Assembly: GCA_965199185.1 (NCBI GenBank)
Contig: CBDAQW010000024.1
Location: 43,125-107,124, forward strand
DNA length: 64,000 nt
DNA from: Endozoicomonas sp965199185
Lineage (GTDB): Bacteria; Pseudomonadota; Gammaproteobacteria; Pseudomonadales; Endozoicomonadaceae
Reading direction: 5' to 3'
Shown here: positions 1 to 8,808 of the stretch, piece by piece
How the letters are laid out: each line of letters opens with the position of its first letter
Numbering within the stretch: the first letter of the stretch is position 1
Made by a program: the position numbers and the translations under genes
Notes under the pieces: generated by a model
Told to the model about the DNA's origin: nothing
The model's input: only the letters and a program-made list of their open reading frames with translations
Database searches by the model: none

Positions 1-84
1 TTAACAATAACACTAATGACAGGGTTCAGTTGTTCTTCTGTCTTTTTGATTCTAACGTGCTCCTTTTCATGTTGAGTGGCTTTG

Positions 85-1485
85 ATGATGCGAATATTGG
101 GAAAAGTTTATTTCTTATTACTAAACAGTATGATTTCGCTAAACGCTCTATCAGATATTTTTATCGATTTGGACAAAGACGATAACCTCGTAGTTTATGA
201 AGTTGAATCAGACACCCCAGCAGGTCAAGATAATGACGATAGTAACATTCAGCCTTTAATTTATGAAAACATCTTAAATGTTCCACCAGAATTCAATTTG
301 TTCTGGAAAGATGAATTTATTGGTAAGTTCAAGTCGAACAGTGAAGAAGACATCCTTCTTGTAACCAATGAATGTTTTCCTGCTCCGAACACCTCTGTCT
401 TTGATAGCAACACTGGAAAGCACATCGTATTGCTCGATGCCGGTTGTCCTGCCACAGATAAAACTGCCAGCTCTTACTTAACTCAGATTCTGATCAAGCC
501 AGAAGAAAAGCCATCAAATGCTCTATGGCACAACATTGGCATTGGTGAAAGTAAAGACAAAAGTAGTAAGAACGATCCAGTCATTCCTAGCTGGTTCTGG
601 TCCATGTTATCAAGTGGAAAGACCAGCTCCTTTTCAGGGTTGCCAGTTTTTAACCCAGATCAACTTATACCCACGGATGTTTTGTATGAAAAACCACTCA
701 ACACCCCCATTAACCCGCCACAGTCTTACTCAACCATAAGCGTCTATCTTGCTCACCTACCAGCTCCAGGCAAAGCTGGCTGGGCTCCCCTCCTTAATGA
801 CGCTGTTAGGCTATCAACATCGACTGAAGAGCTGGAAGAGCTTCTGAAAAGCCTTTTTGAGCGCAATAAATTGGCACTTAAAGAATTAAGCCTTGTTAAT
901 TTTACCTCTCCGGAAAACGAGATTGATGTACAAAAAATCTTTAAATTTATGCGCAAGTACGATGCAACGGGCGTTTTTCAAAAGCTAAATGCTTTCATTC
1001 AAAAAAAGGAAGCGGAGGCTCGCTCAGCACTTGCCAACCAAAATACAGATAATGCTCTTTCAGAAGATACAGTTTCTTTATTACAAGCTGTAATTTATGA
1101 TTTTATGATCCCTTTCTTCGAATCTGTTCAAGGCAATGTCTCCATTCTCCGTCGTTTCTTCACATTCATCCACCCTGAGCCGGCAATATCGAAACAACAA
1201 TTTGATGCTAAAATGCAATCCAATCAAATACTTATAGATGACTACAGAGCGCTTATTTATGGAATAATCAAACCTTTAATTGCCGGCAGTTCTGACGTTA
1301 ATCAGTTCGCTGACTTTTTAGGTAACAAGCTGGCTAAATTCGTCAAAAAGAATAATATCACAACAAACAACCACCTTGATGAAATCCTAAAAGCTTGTAA
1401 CCCCAATAGAGGTGAGCCTTCTAACAGCAGGCGCAGTTCAAGAAAAACCCCGGACTACCAACCTGGTTCCAGTAAACATCATTGA
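85..1485 (+). CDS. Secreted protein of unknown function
   Basis: I do not recognise the family. Tandem ATG codons at 85 and 88 precede a short basic start and a hydrophobic stretch (about residues 3-23, ending near NALSD) that looks like a signal peptide, so export is likely; a GTG at 76 is an alternative start. The mature part is acidic and proline-rich in its first 200 residues, then mainly helical with Lys/Glu-rich segments, and ends in a Ser/Arg-rich basic tail. No catalytic motif is visible. It is convergent with the HutZ-type gene, 15 bp away, with no clear terminator between them. It resembles the other AT-rich secreted unknowns of this window in style and may be host-facing; that is inference. 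Confidence 0.6.
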   Translation: MMRILGKVYFLLLNSMISLNALSDIFIDLDKDDNLVVYEVESDTPAGQDNDDSNIQPLIYENILNVPPEFNLFWKDEFIGKFKSNSEEDILLVTNECFPAPNTSVFDSNTGKHIVLLDAGCPATDKTASSYLTQILIKPEEKPSNALWHNIGIGESKDKSSKNDPVIPSWFWSMLSSGKTSSFSGLPVFNPDQLIPTDVLYEKPLNTPINPPQSYSTISVYLAHLPAPGKAGWAPLLNDAVRLSTSTEELEELLKSLFERNKLALKELSLVNFTSPENEIDVQKIFKFMRKYDATGVFQKLNAFIQKKEAEARSALANQNTDNALSEDTVSLLQAVIYDFMIPFFESVQGNVSILRRFFTFIHPEPAISKQQFDAKMQSNQILIDDYRALIYGIIKPLIAGSSDVNQFADFLGNKLAKFVKKNNITTNNHLDEILKACNPNRGEPSNSRRSSRKTPDYQPGSSKHH

Positions 1486-1500
1486 ACCTGGCCAGCCACA

Positions 1501-2037
1501 CTACTCAGCGTTCTCAGATTGTTGCCATTTTTTATCAATGACAATACGAGTCAATGAACCATCATCATTAATGGTGAATGCTTTACCAAAGCTGACGATG
1601 TAAAGCCCCTTGACAGGCTTGAGTGCAAACAGGTGAAAGTCGGAAAAACCTCGCAGTAACTCGACGATATGACCAAATTCATCCTGCATTTTATTGAGAA
1701 TATGGTCGTGTTCCTTGGTTCCACGGAGCACTTTATCTGCCTCACAGTTGACAAACACTCGCTCACGGGCAAACAGGTTTTGGGTTTCAGATTCAGGAGC
1801 CAAAAACAAAATGGAGCACTGTCGGTTTGCCAACAGGTTGGGGGTGTGGTGTGCCAACTCACTGACAAAAATATAAAACTTGCCATTGTCTGTACGAATA
1901 TAGGGGGTATAACTGATCTCAGGATTTCCCTCTAAAGACAGTGTGGAGAGCATCAAAGTTTTATTCGAATCAATCAGATTTTGGCAATCTTTGGCAATGC
2001 TGGTCAGTTCGGTATCATCAATCATTTTCTTGGTCAT
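1501..2037 (-). CDS. hutZ: HutZ/HugZ-family heme utilization protein (PNP-oxidase-like split barrel)
   Basis: The 178-residue product has the length and layout of HutZ, a flavin-reductase-like split-barrel protein that binds heme and is implicated in heme degradation after uptake. An N-terminal helix leads to a strand with LMLSTLSLEGNPEISYTP (about residues 28-45), typical of pyridoxamine-phosphate-oxidase-like folds; the C-terminal VSFGKAFTI corresponds to the conserved heme-side GFGxA loop of the family. The ATG at 2037 follows a weak GGGCTGAG. No heme transport genes are adjacent, so the gene stands alone here. General stress proteins and PNPOx-like flavoproteins share the fold, but the C-terminal motif favours HutZ. 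Confidence 0.8.
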   Translation of the reverse strand: MTKKMIDDTELTSIAKDCQNLIDSNKTLMLSTLSLEGNPEISYTPYIRTDNGKFYIFVSELAHHTPNLLANRQCSILFLAPESETQNLFARERVFVNCEADKVLRGTKEHDHILNKMQDEFGHIVELLRGFSDFHLFALKPVKGLYIVSFGKAFTINDDGSLTRIVIDKKWQQSENAE

Positions 2038-2148
2038 ACTCAGCCCAAATATGAATTATCATCTATTGAATAAGCACAGTTTGTTTTCTTTTGCATAAAT
2101 GCTATCACAGCTGGCTCGAACACAATAAAACGACGCTTAAAATGAGCT

Positions 2149-2171
2149 ACCCCGCAGCAAGTTGCGAGGTA
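2149..2171 (-). repeat. Hairpin at the presumed right end of the IS200/IS605 element
   Basis: An imperfect palindrome (ACCCCGCA, six-base loop, TGCGAGGT) lies just beyond the tnpA stop. IS200/IS605 elements end in subterminal hairpins rather than inverted repeats, and this one sits where the right-end hairpin should be. The exact cleavage site was not determined. Confidence 0.4.
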
Positions 2172-2484
2172 TCCCTGGTGCGTTTTGATCGATCAATCCA
2201 TAAACAAACTAATCTGATTCGGGTTGATCTCTTTACGATGTAATTGCTTATATTCATCATCAGCCTGATTTTTCACATAATTCGCAATGACATTTTCATT
2301 TCCGTGCTGCCCTACGATGCTCATGAAATATCTGGAACTCCAGAATGCTCCTCCCCAAAGTTTTTGCTTCACTTCAGAGTTTCTCCTGAAGACTTCGCGT
2401 GCAGTGATGTTCTTGACCTTCTGAGCTATAGATTTTGGAGCTAACGTTGGCACTGACTGTATCAGAAAATGAGCATAATCCTTA

Positions 2485-3614
2485 TTGATATGAGCCAATA
2501 CTACACGACACCTTAATATGTATCATGTTACCTCCGATGTAGAGGTATCCATGAGCAGAGTTGACGGTCGCAAAGTATCCCATGAAGTACGAGAAAGTAT
2601 CCGGTTCGAGGCTATTCAAAAATGGTTAGACGGTGCTTCTGTCCAAGCACTTTCTGTCGAATACAGCACAGATAGATCCTGTATCTACCGCTGGATTGAT
2701 CGTTACAAAAAAGGTGGCATGGAGGCGTTAAAAACACGCCCCATCGCACACAGTAAAAACGCCAAACTCTCGCCTGAGCAACGAGAGACACTCTCAAAGA
2801 TCATTCTCACCAAAGACCCAACGTTTTACGGTTTTTATAAAGCACTGTGGTCTCGGGACATCATCGCAGCGGTGATCAAAACAGAGTTCAACATCACCAT
2901 GCATCCTGCCGCTGTCAGTAAGATGCTCAGAAAAATGGGTCTAACGCCTCAGCGGCCAGTGCGAAAAGCCTGGCAGCAGAGCGAAAAAAAAAGTACAGGA
3001 TTATTTGGATACACGTTATCCAGCTCTTCGTAAACAGGCGGAAGAGGAAGGGGCTATTATCTATTTCATTGATGAAGCGAGCATACGTTCTGACTATCAC
3101 TCCGGTACAACTTGGAGCAAAAAAGGTTATACGCCAACTGTCACCAAAACTGGCGCGCGCTTTGGCATCAACATGATCGCCGCTGTCAGTGGTGAAGGAC
3201 ACATGCGCTACATGACAATTACCGGCCGCTTTAATGCGGATGTCTTCATAAAGTTTCTGAAGCAAATAGTCGCATCACATGATCGTCCTGTAATGATCGT
3301 AACCGATGGTCATTCTGCACACAGCGCCAAGAAAGTCATGAAATATCTCAAGAAAGAAGAGCGGCTTCTTGACATACAGCTACTGCCACCCTACTCACCG
3401 GAACTGAACCCTGTTGAACTTGTCTGGAGTGTTCTGAAATCAGGGCATATTGGCCGTATGGCATTGAAAACCAAAAAGGCATTTCTCCGCGCGGTGAGTT
3501 CTGGACTTAAATCGTTGCAGAGGAAGAAAAAGAAAATTCTGGGATTCTTTCGGGCGGAACATACGGCTTATGCTTGTCTTGAAAAGACTGTCGCATAGCG
3601 TAAACGCATATCAA
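2485..3614 (+). mobile_element. IS630-type insertion sequence with TA target duplication
   Basis: The boundaries follow from terminal inverted repeats: the left end (TTGATATG...) and the reverse complement of the right end share TTGATATG plus further scattered identity (19 of 28 positions including the TA). TA dinucleotides flank both sides (2483-2484 and 3615-3616), the target duplication expected of IS630/Tc1-mariner elements. Removing the element and one TA restores the host IS200 tnpA frame exactly, which strongly supports the ends. It carries one transposase coding region split across two frames. Confidence 0.88.
2551..3598 (+). CDS. IS630 family transposase, in two overlapping frames
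   Basis: The first frame (from ATG 2551, or 2518, to 3033) encodes a helix-turn-helix region (VEYSTDRSCIYRWIDRYKKGG) followed by the linker. The second (about 2993 to 3598) encodes the DDE catalytic domain: FIDEASIRSDY (first Asp), VTDGHSAHSAKKV (second Asp) and YSPELNPVELVW (Glu). The frames meet at a run of nine A residues (2984-2992), where one A fewer or two more would fuse them. In IS elements such runs often act as programmed frameshift or transcriptional slippage sites, so the gene may be functional; simple decay is the alternative. Otherwise both halves look complete. Confidence 0.82.
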
Positions 3615-3805
3615 TATCTGTGCCAATTTCCAAAAAGTAGATTTCAAAGCGTTCTGAAATTGCTAAACACACCTCTTTGAGCGTCTTGTCTACATCTTCA
3701 CTGAAGACCACTCTCCAGTACTTTACTGGGCAAACCAAGTGATGCATAAGAACAGTAACATAGTGAGATTTGTGGATAAACCTACTCTTAGCCATCCACA
3801 AAAGA

Positions 3806-3818
3806 TAGTCGCTATCTA
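3806..3818. repeat. Perfect small hairpin upstream of IS200 tnpA
   Basis: GATAG-TCG-CTATC is a perfect palindrome located 11 bases beyond the tnpA start, where the left-end hairpin of an IS200/IS605 element is expected. Its assignment as the transposition hairpin is inference. Confidence 0.35.
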
Positions 3819-4035
3819 AGAGGCCGTCTGAAAAGTCACGTGATTACTGCGGCTAACGCCGCAGAAGCGTATCAAGCTGCGGGAAATATGACTCATAGAG
3901 ATTAAAAAAATCCAGAGAAACGACGAAATAATTATTAACTACAATGGTACGCCGAATGATCAGCCTCCCCCGTGGAGTTCTGATACAATAGACTGGCAGA
4001 AATAATGCGGATATCCGCTTCCAGACTGACATCTT

Positions 4036-4545
4036 ATGGTTCATTATAAGCAGCTGAACCATAAGGATTTTAATGGACTTCCAGGGCAGCCAATGACAAT
4101 CATCAAGCATCATCATTCCACGCCAGAACTCCCCGTTGCGGCTCAACCATTGCTGGCTCGTCTGGAAGGCCGAACAGAGGAAGAAGTTCTTAACTCAGAA
4201 GCGTTGCGAATTATCAGAGCCATCTGGCCTGATACCTTCAATGTCATTAGCCCTCGTCCTCTGAAAATACATATCCATAAAGATATGGAAAATACACAAC
4301 TGGTGCCTTCTTATCTAATCAGTAAGGCTCTGAAGTTCTTCACCGCTCAGGATCGTTATTTGGCTGCCATAAAACCAGGCGCCATCCGAATCAATTTGCA
4401 GGGTGAGCAGGCGGGTACCGTCAGACTACGTGAAGCAGTAGATGCTGAAATTAAACGATACAACCTCTGCTTTCCACACACGGTGCAGCGGGAACGAGTT
4501 ATTATTAAGAAAATACGACTGATGTCTGTTAAAAAAGCCAGCTAA
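4036..4545 (+). CDS. ProQ/FinO-domain RNA-binding protein
   Basis: The middle and C-terminal parts match the FinO/ProQ RNA chaperone domain: IIRAIWPDTFNVISPRPLKI, then LISKALKFFTAQDRYLAAI, then a Gly-Ala-x-Arg-x-x-Leu strand and Gly-x-x-Ala-Gly-x-Val. Such proteins bind structured RNA and 3' stem-loops, stabilising or pairing small RNAs. The product is short (169 residues, or 150 from an ATG at 4093 behind a weak AGGGC), without the Tudor-like C-terminal domain of E. coli ProQ, so it belongs with the minimal FinO-type proteins. The start is uncertain because neither candidate has a strong ribosome binding site. The stop codon lies in the loop of its terminator. The gene is monocistronic. Confidence 0.8.
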   Translation: MVHYKQLNHKDFNGLPGQPMTIIKHHHSTPELPVAAQPLLARLEGRTEEEVLNSEALRIIRAIWPDTFNVISPRPLKIHIHKDMENTQLVPSYLISKALKFFTAQDRYLAAIKPGAIRINLQGEQAGTVRLREAVDAEIKRYNLCFPHTVQRERVIIKKIRLMSVKKAS

Positions 4546-4558
4546 GCTGGCTTTTTTT
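4531..4558 (+). terminator. Rho-independent terminator of the ProQ-domain gene
   Basis: AAAAAAGCCAGC, a three-base loop that is the TAA stop codon itself, then GCTGGCTTTTTTT. The stem is perfect and is followed by a T tract. Confidence 0.92.
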
Positions 4559-4717
4559 TAGAGATCTTACTTTACAATACTCTGGATATTTTCACGCAAC
4601 GATGAAAGTTTGCAGCGAGCATAGAAGGTTTGGCTTCTCTATTATCGCTATTTTCTCTCATGGTTGTTCACATCTGAAAACTGTCCACAGTGTTGGCTTT
4701 AAAGGTATTGATCAATC

Positions 4718-5476
4718 TTACTCTGTCGGGCTGGTTGCCAGGTAGTTTTCTACGTCAATCAGAGCAAAGAAGTCGGCGGCTTCTTTAGAAGCAAAAATAG
4801 CCTGTGCTCCAGCCTGAAACTGCTCAGCGGTTTCCCATGCAATGATGACTGCCTGAGTATTTTCGGCCAGAGTAGGCATGCCGTTCTCATCCAGCTTATA
4901 AACCTTGAACTCACGGGCAAATTCGTAGCCATCGTACTGCGCAAGATAGTTAAAGAATGTATCTCTTACTTCACCAAAGGCATCATCTGTTTTTCCTTTG
5001 CGAATAGCAAATTCAATGGCAGAGCCAGGCTTCTTGATTGACTCAAGATCAAACGGTTTACCATCTTTAGTTTCCAGCAGCGCATAAGCAAGAGGGTCAA
5101 AGGTCGAGAAATAAGCAACGCCTTCTTCTTGCGGAACCAGGCGTTGAGCCGCTTCACCAAAGCCTTCCATAGAATCCCATACGGTCATTCCGGCAATGAT
5201 TCTGTCCAATTTAAGGCTAGGGTCAATAGCAAAGAATGGCTGCCATTTACCTTCGTTCTGCGTCGCTTTTTCTTTGCCCAGAATGTCTACAAATGTTTCT
5301 CTGGTTTTCAGGAATTCAGCATACTCACCAGGTTTTGCTTGATTAAGTGCAATTTCATAAATAGTTTTCACAGGCTTTTCCTCATTATCTTTGAGCAAAC
5401 CTTGGCTACAGGCAGTCAAGAAAAATCCTGCAGTTACAGCAGCCAGAGCGTTTCGGGCAAGTTTATTCAGTTTCAT
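4718..5476 (-). CDS. Lipoprotein with two ABM-like ferredoxin-fold repeats
   Basis: The protein starts with a basic, hydrophobic leader and a lipobox (FFLTAC, Cys at about residue 23), so it is a predicted lipoprotein. The remainder appears to hold two related units (about 38-115 and 150-250). Each has a strand, a long helix and a Trp-containing segment (MTVWDSMEGFGEAA; IIAWETAEQFQAGA), the layout of dimeric alpha/beta-barrel (antibiotic-biosynthesis-monooxygenase-like) domains. No specific substrate can be proposed. It lies 31 bp downstream of the SnoaL-like gene on the same strand and is probably co-transcribed with it. Confidence 0.6.
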   Translation of the reverse strand: MKLNKLARNALAAVTAGFFLTACSQGLLKDNEEKPVKTIYEIALNQAKPGEYAEFLKTRETFVDILGKEKATQNEGKWQPFFAIDPSLKLDRIIAGMTVWDSMEGFGEAAQRLVPQEEGVAYFSTFDPLAYALLETKDGKPFDLESIKKPGSAIEFAIRKGKTDDAFGEVRDTFFNYLAQYDGYEFAREFKVYKLDENGMPTLAENTQAVIIAWETAEQFQAGAQAIFASKEAADFFALIDVENYLATSPTE

Positions 5477-5507
5477 TTTATGTATCCTGTAGGATGATAA
5501 TTACTGG

Positions 5508-6398
5508 TTAGAATTCACTGTTTGTATTTTTGGATTCGAGTGCAACAGGTTGCATGGATTCCCAATGTTCAACAATTTTCCCATCACGAACGCGATAAAT
5601 ATCTGCTCTGGAAAACGCATCGCCTTCAATAGTTACTCGTGAATGCGCAAGGATTAAATCATTCTGCCCAAAGATACGTTTGATATCCCAATAAGCATCA
5701 TTAAAGGTTGCCAGCTGTTCTTTTACAGACTCTCTACCATCTTTGCCCTTGCCGTGCTCAAAGTATTTTTTAGCAAAGAAATCTGAAATCTGATCGGCAT
5801 GCTTTCTATTAAATACGTTATTAATCATGTCCGCGACAAGCTGCTTGTTCTGATTCAGCTCTTTTTCTGATACAGAAACCGTGTCGGTGTAGACTGAGTC
5901 AAATGATGTTCTGCCAGATTGATTGATTTCTGCCGGAGACAAAATATCCCAGTGACCATAGCTTTTGCCGTCTCGAATGAAGTTAAGATCAATTGCGGTA
6001 AGCTCCGGCTGATCGGGCGTAAAGCGCAATTTACTGACGGCTGCTACGTAAGGTCCTTCAGCGATGAACATGCTTTGTTCGTAAACCATCGTTTCAAAGT
6101 TCAAACCTTCAAATAATTCCTTCACGCCGACAAAGTAGTCATTTAAGTATGATGAATGTTGCACATAGCTCGCACCAGCAGCGTACAACGATTGCATCTT
6201 GTTCCAGTCTTTCGAGTAGATGGCGTCAAAAATATTTTTCAGCACCAGCTGATTCTCAGCTGTTTTTTTGGCTTCTTCAGGATGAACCGTCAGATATTCG
6301 TAATCATAAGGCGCTGGTGTGTAAGTTTGCTCAGCGGCACTTGCAGAGATAGCAAGTCCAGCCAGTAAAGCTATCGATAAGGATTTTAGTGTTGACAT
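5508..6398 (-). CDS. Secreted protein with two SnoaL/NTF2-like domains
   Basis: A signal peptide (residues 1-22, cleaved near ASAAE) is followed by two cone-fold units of about 130 residues. The second is typical of SnoaL-like proteins: NNVFNRKHADQISDFFAKKY near its start and a terminal segment ADIYRVRDGKIVEHWES, the hallmark ending of the family; the first contains the corresponding IFDAIYSKDW and a Gly-His-Trp-Asp-Ile end. SnoaL-like domains bind or isomerise small hydrophobic compounds, but the ligand here is unknown. It is the first gene of a probable two-gene unit with the ABM-like lipoprotein and is divergent from a LysR regulator 113 bp away, which may control it. Confidence 0.68.
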   Translation of the reverse strand: MSTLKSLSIALLAGLAISASAAEQTYTPAPYDYEYLTVHPEEAKKTAENQLVLKNIFDAIYSKDWNKMQSLYAAGASYVQHSSYLNDYFVGVKELFEGLNFETMVYEQSMFIAEGPYVAAVSKLRFTPDQPELTAIDLNFIRDGKSYGHWDILSPAEINQSGRTSFDSVYTDTVSVSEKELNQNKQLVADMINNVFNRKHADQISDFFAKKYFEHGKGKDGRESVKEQLATFNDAYWDIKRIFGQNDLILAHSRVTIEGDAFSRADIYRVRDGKIVEHWESMQPVALESKNTNSEF

Positions 6399-6511
6399 GT
6401 GTCGTTCTTTAAAATGTTAGTTAGCAGGTGCATAAGATAGTCAGTAGATGAGCAAAAATATATAATTGAACGCTTACCATACTGTTTAGATAAACTAACC
6501 AATAAGACAAA

Positions 6512-7420
6512 TTGAATACTTCACTAGATGATATGATGGTGTTCGCAGCTGTTGTTGATACCAATTCATTTACCAAAGCAGCAGATATACTCAGGCTTAC
6601 CAGAGCCAGAGTATCTCAGATTATTACTCGTTTAGAGACTCAGCTCGGAGTTAAGCTGCTAGTCAGAACTACACGTTCACTGTCGCTAACTGAGCAAGGA
6701 ATAGGATACTATGAGAAATGCAATCTGATAAAGGATATTGCCACCAATGCGAATCATGAGGTTTCTCAGGCAACGGATAATATTACTGGTGTAATAAGGA
6801 TTGCAGCACCTGTTGGCATCCATTTTATTGCCAGCGCATTAGCAGAGTTTGTACGACGTTATCCATTGGTACAGATCGAGCTGATGGAGAACGATGGATT
6901 TAGCAACTTTATAGAAACCAGGGCTGACCTTGCTATTCGCATTGGTGAAATGCCTGATTCTACTTTAATCGCCAGTAAGATCACTGAGCACCAAGATGTA
7001 CTTTGTGCTTCAAAAGAGTATTTAGCTCAATTCCCCGAAGTAAAAGTGCCAAAAGATCTTTTGAAAATGCACTGGGTCAGTCACTTAACCGTTCATGGAA
7101 GTAAAGTATTACGACTAAAAAACGCTCGCAATCAAATCACACAATACAACCATCCTGCCAAAATATCGGTTAGCTCAATCCACTCATTGAAGTCTTTTTT
7201 GCTAGCACACTCTGGTTTTGGATTTATTCCATCGTTTTGTATTGAGGATGAGATTTCATCAAACCTATTGGTACCATTGCTTCAGGATTACCATCAGTAC
7301 AGCATTCCAATATATGCGGTCTACCCTGAACGTCAGATGATCCCTAACAAGACCCGTGTGCTTCTTAGCTTTCTAAAAGAACAGTTGAACAGAAAGCCCA
7401 ACCTGAAAATGATTCGTTGA
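6512..7420 (+). CDS. LysR-family transcriptional regulator
   Basis: The N-terminal winged helix-turn-helix is clear (FAAVVDTNSFTKAADILRL, then SQIITRLETQLGVKLLVRTT), followed by the linker helix and a periplasmic-binding-like effector domain (ITGVIRIAAPVGIHF onwards). At 302 residues the length is normal. The start is a TTG at 6512; an ATG at 6533 would remove residues before MMVFAAV and leave an unusually short N-terminus, so TTG is preferred. LysR genes commonly regulate the divergent neighbour, here the SnoaL-like gene; the shared 113-bp region is AT-rich, and no clear T-N11-A box was identified. The effector is unknown. Confidence 0.88.
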   Translation: MNTSLDDMMVFAAVVDTNSFTKAADILRLTRARVSQIITRLETQLGVKLLVRTTRSLSLTEQGIGYYEKCNLIKDIATNANHEVSQATDNITGVIRIAAPVGIHFIASALAEFVRRYPLVQIELMENDGFSNFIETRADLAIRIGEMPDSTLIASKITEHQDVLCASKEYLAQFPEVKVPKDLLKMHWVSHLTVHGSKVLRLKNARNQITQYNHPAKISVSSIHSLKSFLLAHSGFGFIPSFCIEDEISSNLLVPLLQDYHQYSIPIYAVYPERQMIPNKTRVLLSFLKEQLNRKPNLKMIR

Positions 7421-7554
7421 GATTATTTTTAAAGAACCTTACTCAACCACAAAAGCTCTGACCAGCCTGAAATTAATGTCAGAGCTGATAACCATGACGG
7501 CTCCTATCGAGGTTGTCGAAAAAGGAGGCTTTGAAAAAACCCTAGGTCGATAAC

Positions 7555-7605
7555 CCGAAGCGTTGCCGACGAACAGAGGCTTACGAATCTATTCTTCGTC
7601 GGCGA
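7555..7605. repeat. Intergenic inverted repeat between LysR and the secreted protein
   Basis: GCCGACGAA and TTCGTCGGC form a nine-base stem around a loop of about 25 bases. The 269-base gap between the LysR stop and the next gene's stop holds this hairpin and no convincing gene. It could be a remnant of an IS end or a weak bidirectional terminator. Confidence 0.4.
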
Positions 7606-7689
7606 CGGGTTTACGACGATTTTGCTAAGAGTTCAAAACCGTCAGAGTATGGTCTGTTGATCGGCATAAATAGCGCAACTTTATAATAC

Positions 7690-8721
7690 TCAGAGTGCCG
7701 ATTGAGGGCTTTTAGTCACCGATCTTGGCAATAGAGGAATATTAAACGTTAATTCCTGAAAACCATCAGGCCAGACACCTTTGATCTGCCAGTAATAGCC
7801 TTGCGTTTGCTGTTTATCATTTTTAAATGTAGCAATGAAAAACTCTCTATTGGACGAATGAAGATTAGAGAGTCCCGGTGTAGGAAAGTCAAAATAAGGC
7901 TCCCCTTTGTTATCCAGCTCAAGTTCTTGCATGGGTGGTAGCCCCACCGGATAATACCGACAATTATGAACTGTATATTTCTCATTCTCACTCAGAACAT
8001 CAAAGCCTTTTATCTTGGGAATCAAATAATTTTCTACGTATGTTTTTTCTGAGGCTGGCAAAGATGATATAGGTGACATTGTGCGGGGCTTCCGAAAACT
8101 GACATCCATAACCCTCAGTTTAAGAGTCTCAGGTTTATTAAAATCATAGGTTATAAAAGGAATCACGGTTGTATTGAACTGATTAATCTCCATCTTCAAA
8201 GCCTGATGTGGAAATTTGACATCATGCAGAACGAACCATCGTTCACAGTACTTATGTACTGTTTGTATATCACTATAAACACTGGGATCAATGACTTTTT
8301 TTAGAGGACCGCATACCGCTCGTTGCAAGAAAGCAGTAGCATCTTCGCCGGCTTTGGATTTGAGAAACTGCCCTCTATAGACTTTTGGCCTAAGAGCCAT
8401 CTCTTGCGCACCTGTTTTAACTTGATGAAGTTTATCTACCTGATATTGAACGACAGGAAATAATTTAAGATGATTTTTTTCAGCAGAAAATGAACCATCT
8501 CTACTCGAAGACCCAATACCCCCATCACTCACCTCTGGAGTATTAATGAACGAGATCAAGCTATAAAGACCAAATACCGTAACAGCTGTACCTGTGCCAA
8601 GCATGAAGGTACTTTTGGATACAGCGTGAACCTGCTGTACCGAAAGTGCAAAGCACAGCAAGAGAGTAGCGACCTGATATTGAAAAGACCTGCAGGTGGT
8701 TTGAGGTAAATCTATCATCAA
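7690..8721 (-). CDS. Secreted or membrane-anchored protein of unknown function
   Basis: I do not recognise this 343-residue protein. It opens with a hydrophobic leader (about residues 14-33, ending VQQVHAVS) and has a second hydrophobic stretch (about 41-60, MLGTGTAVTVFGLYSLISF), so it may be anchored with most of the chain outside the cytoplasm. The rest is a mixed alpha/beta chain with four Cys (two near 130-155, one near 250) and a Trp/Gly-rich segment near the end (GYYWQIKGVWPDGFQELTFNI) that looks like beta structure. It is the last of three minus-strand genes, 87 bp after the HAD paralogs, and may belong to their transcription unit. Confidence 0.5.
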   Translation of the reverse strand: MMIDLPQTTCRSFQYQVATLLLCFALSVQQVHAVSKSTFMLGTGTAVTVFGLYSLISFINTPEVSDGGIGSSSRDGSFSAEKNHLKLFPVVQYQVDKLHQVKTGAQEMALRPKVYRGQFLKSKAGEDATAFLQRAVCGPLKKVIDPSVYSDIQTVHKYCERWFVLHDVKFPHQALKMEINQFNTTVIPFITYDFNKPETLKLRVMDVSFRKPRTMSPISSLPASEKTYVENYLIPKIKGFDVLSENEKYTVHNCRYYPVGLPPMQELELDNKGEPYFDFPTPGLSNLHSSNREFFIATFKNDKQQTQGYYWQIKGVWPDGFQELTFNIPLLPRSVTKSPQSAL

Positions 8722-8808
8722 CTTTGCTTCCAGTGCTGTCAGAATGAGTTAAGTTTATCGAAAAGAAGTAAAGTCAGTATTTCAGATTTTGTCTACAAAA
8801 CTGATGTT

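Larger units (their letters stand above)
2193..3795 (-). pseudogene. tnpA: IS200/IS605 tnpA interrupted by an IS630-type element
   Basis: Two pieces form one HUH transposase gene. The N-terminal part (ATG at 3795 down to about 3617; ends EIGTD) and the C-terminal part (2482 down to 2193; begins KDYAHFL) rejoin in frame when the 1130-bp IS630-type element and one TA copy are removed, giving about 156 residues, normal for this subfamily. The product would be a single-strand DNA transposase; the catalytic tyrosine region (ANYVKNQ) is present. The usual D-H-V-H of the HUH motif reads D-Y-A-H at the junction, so the first metal-binding His is a Tyr (position 63 of the reconstruction). The gene is therefore dead by insertion and probably also by point mutation. 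Confidence 0.85.

Noticed and set aside
3853..4146. A 97-codon minus-strand frame between IS200 and the ProQ-domain gene
   Set aside because: It overlaps the 5' part of the ProQ-domain gene, lacks motifs and has a weak start; the region holds a small hairpin near 3847-3866 but no gene.
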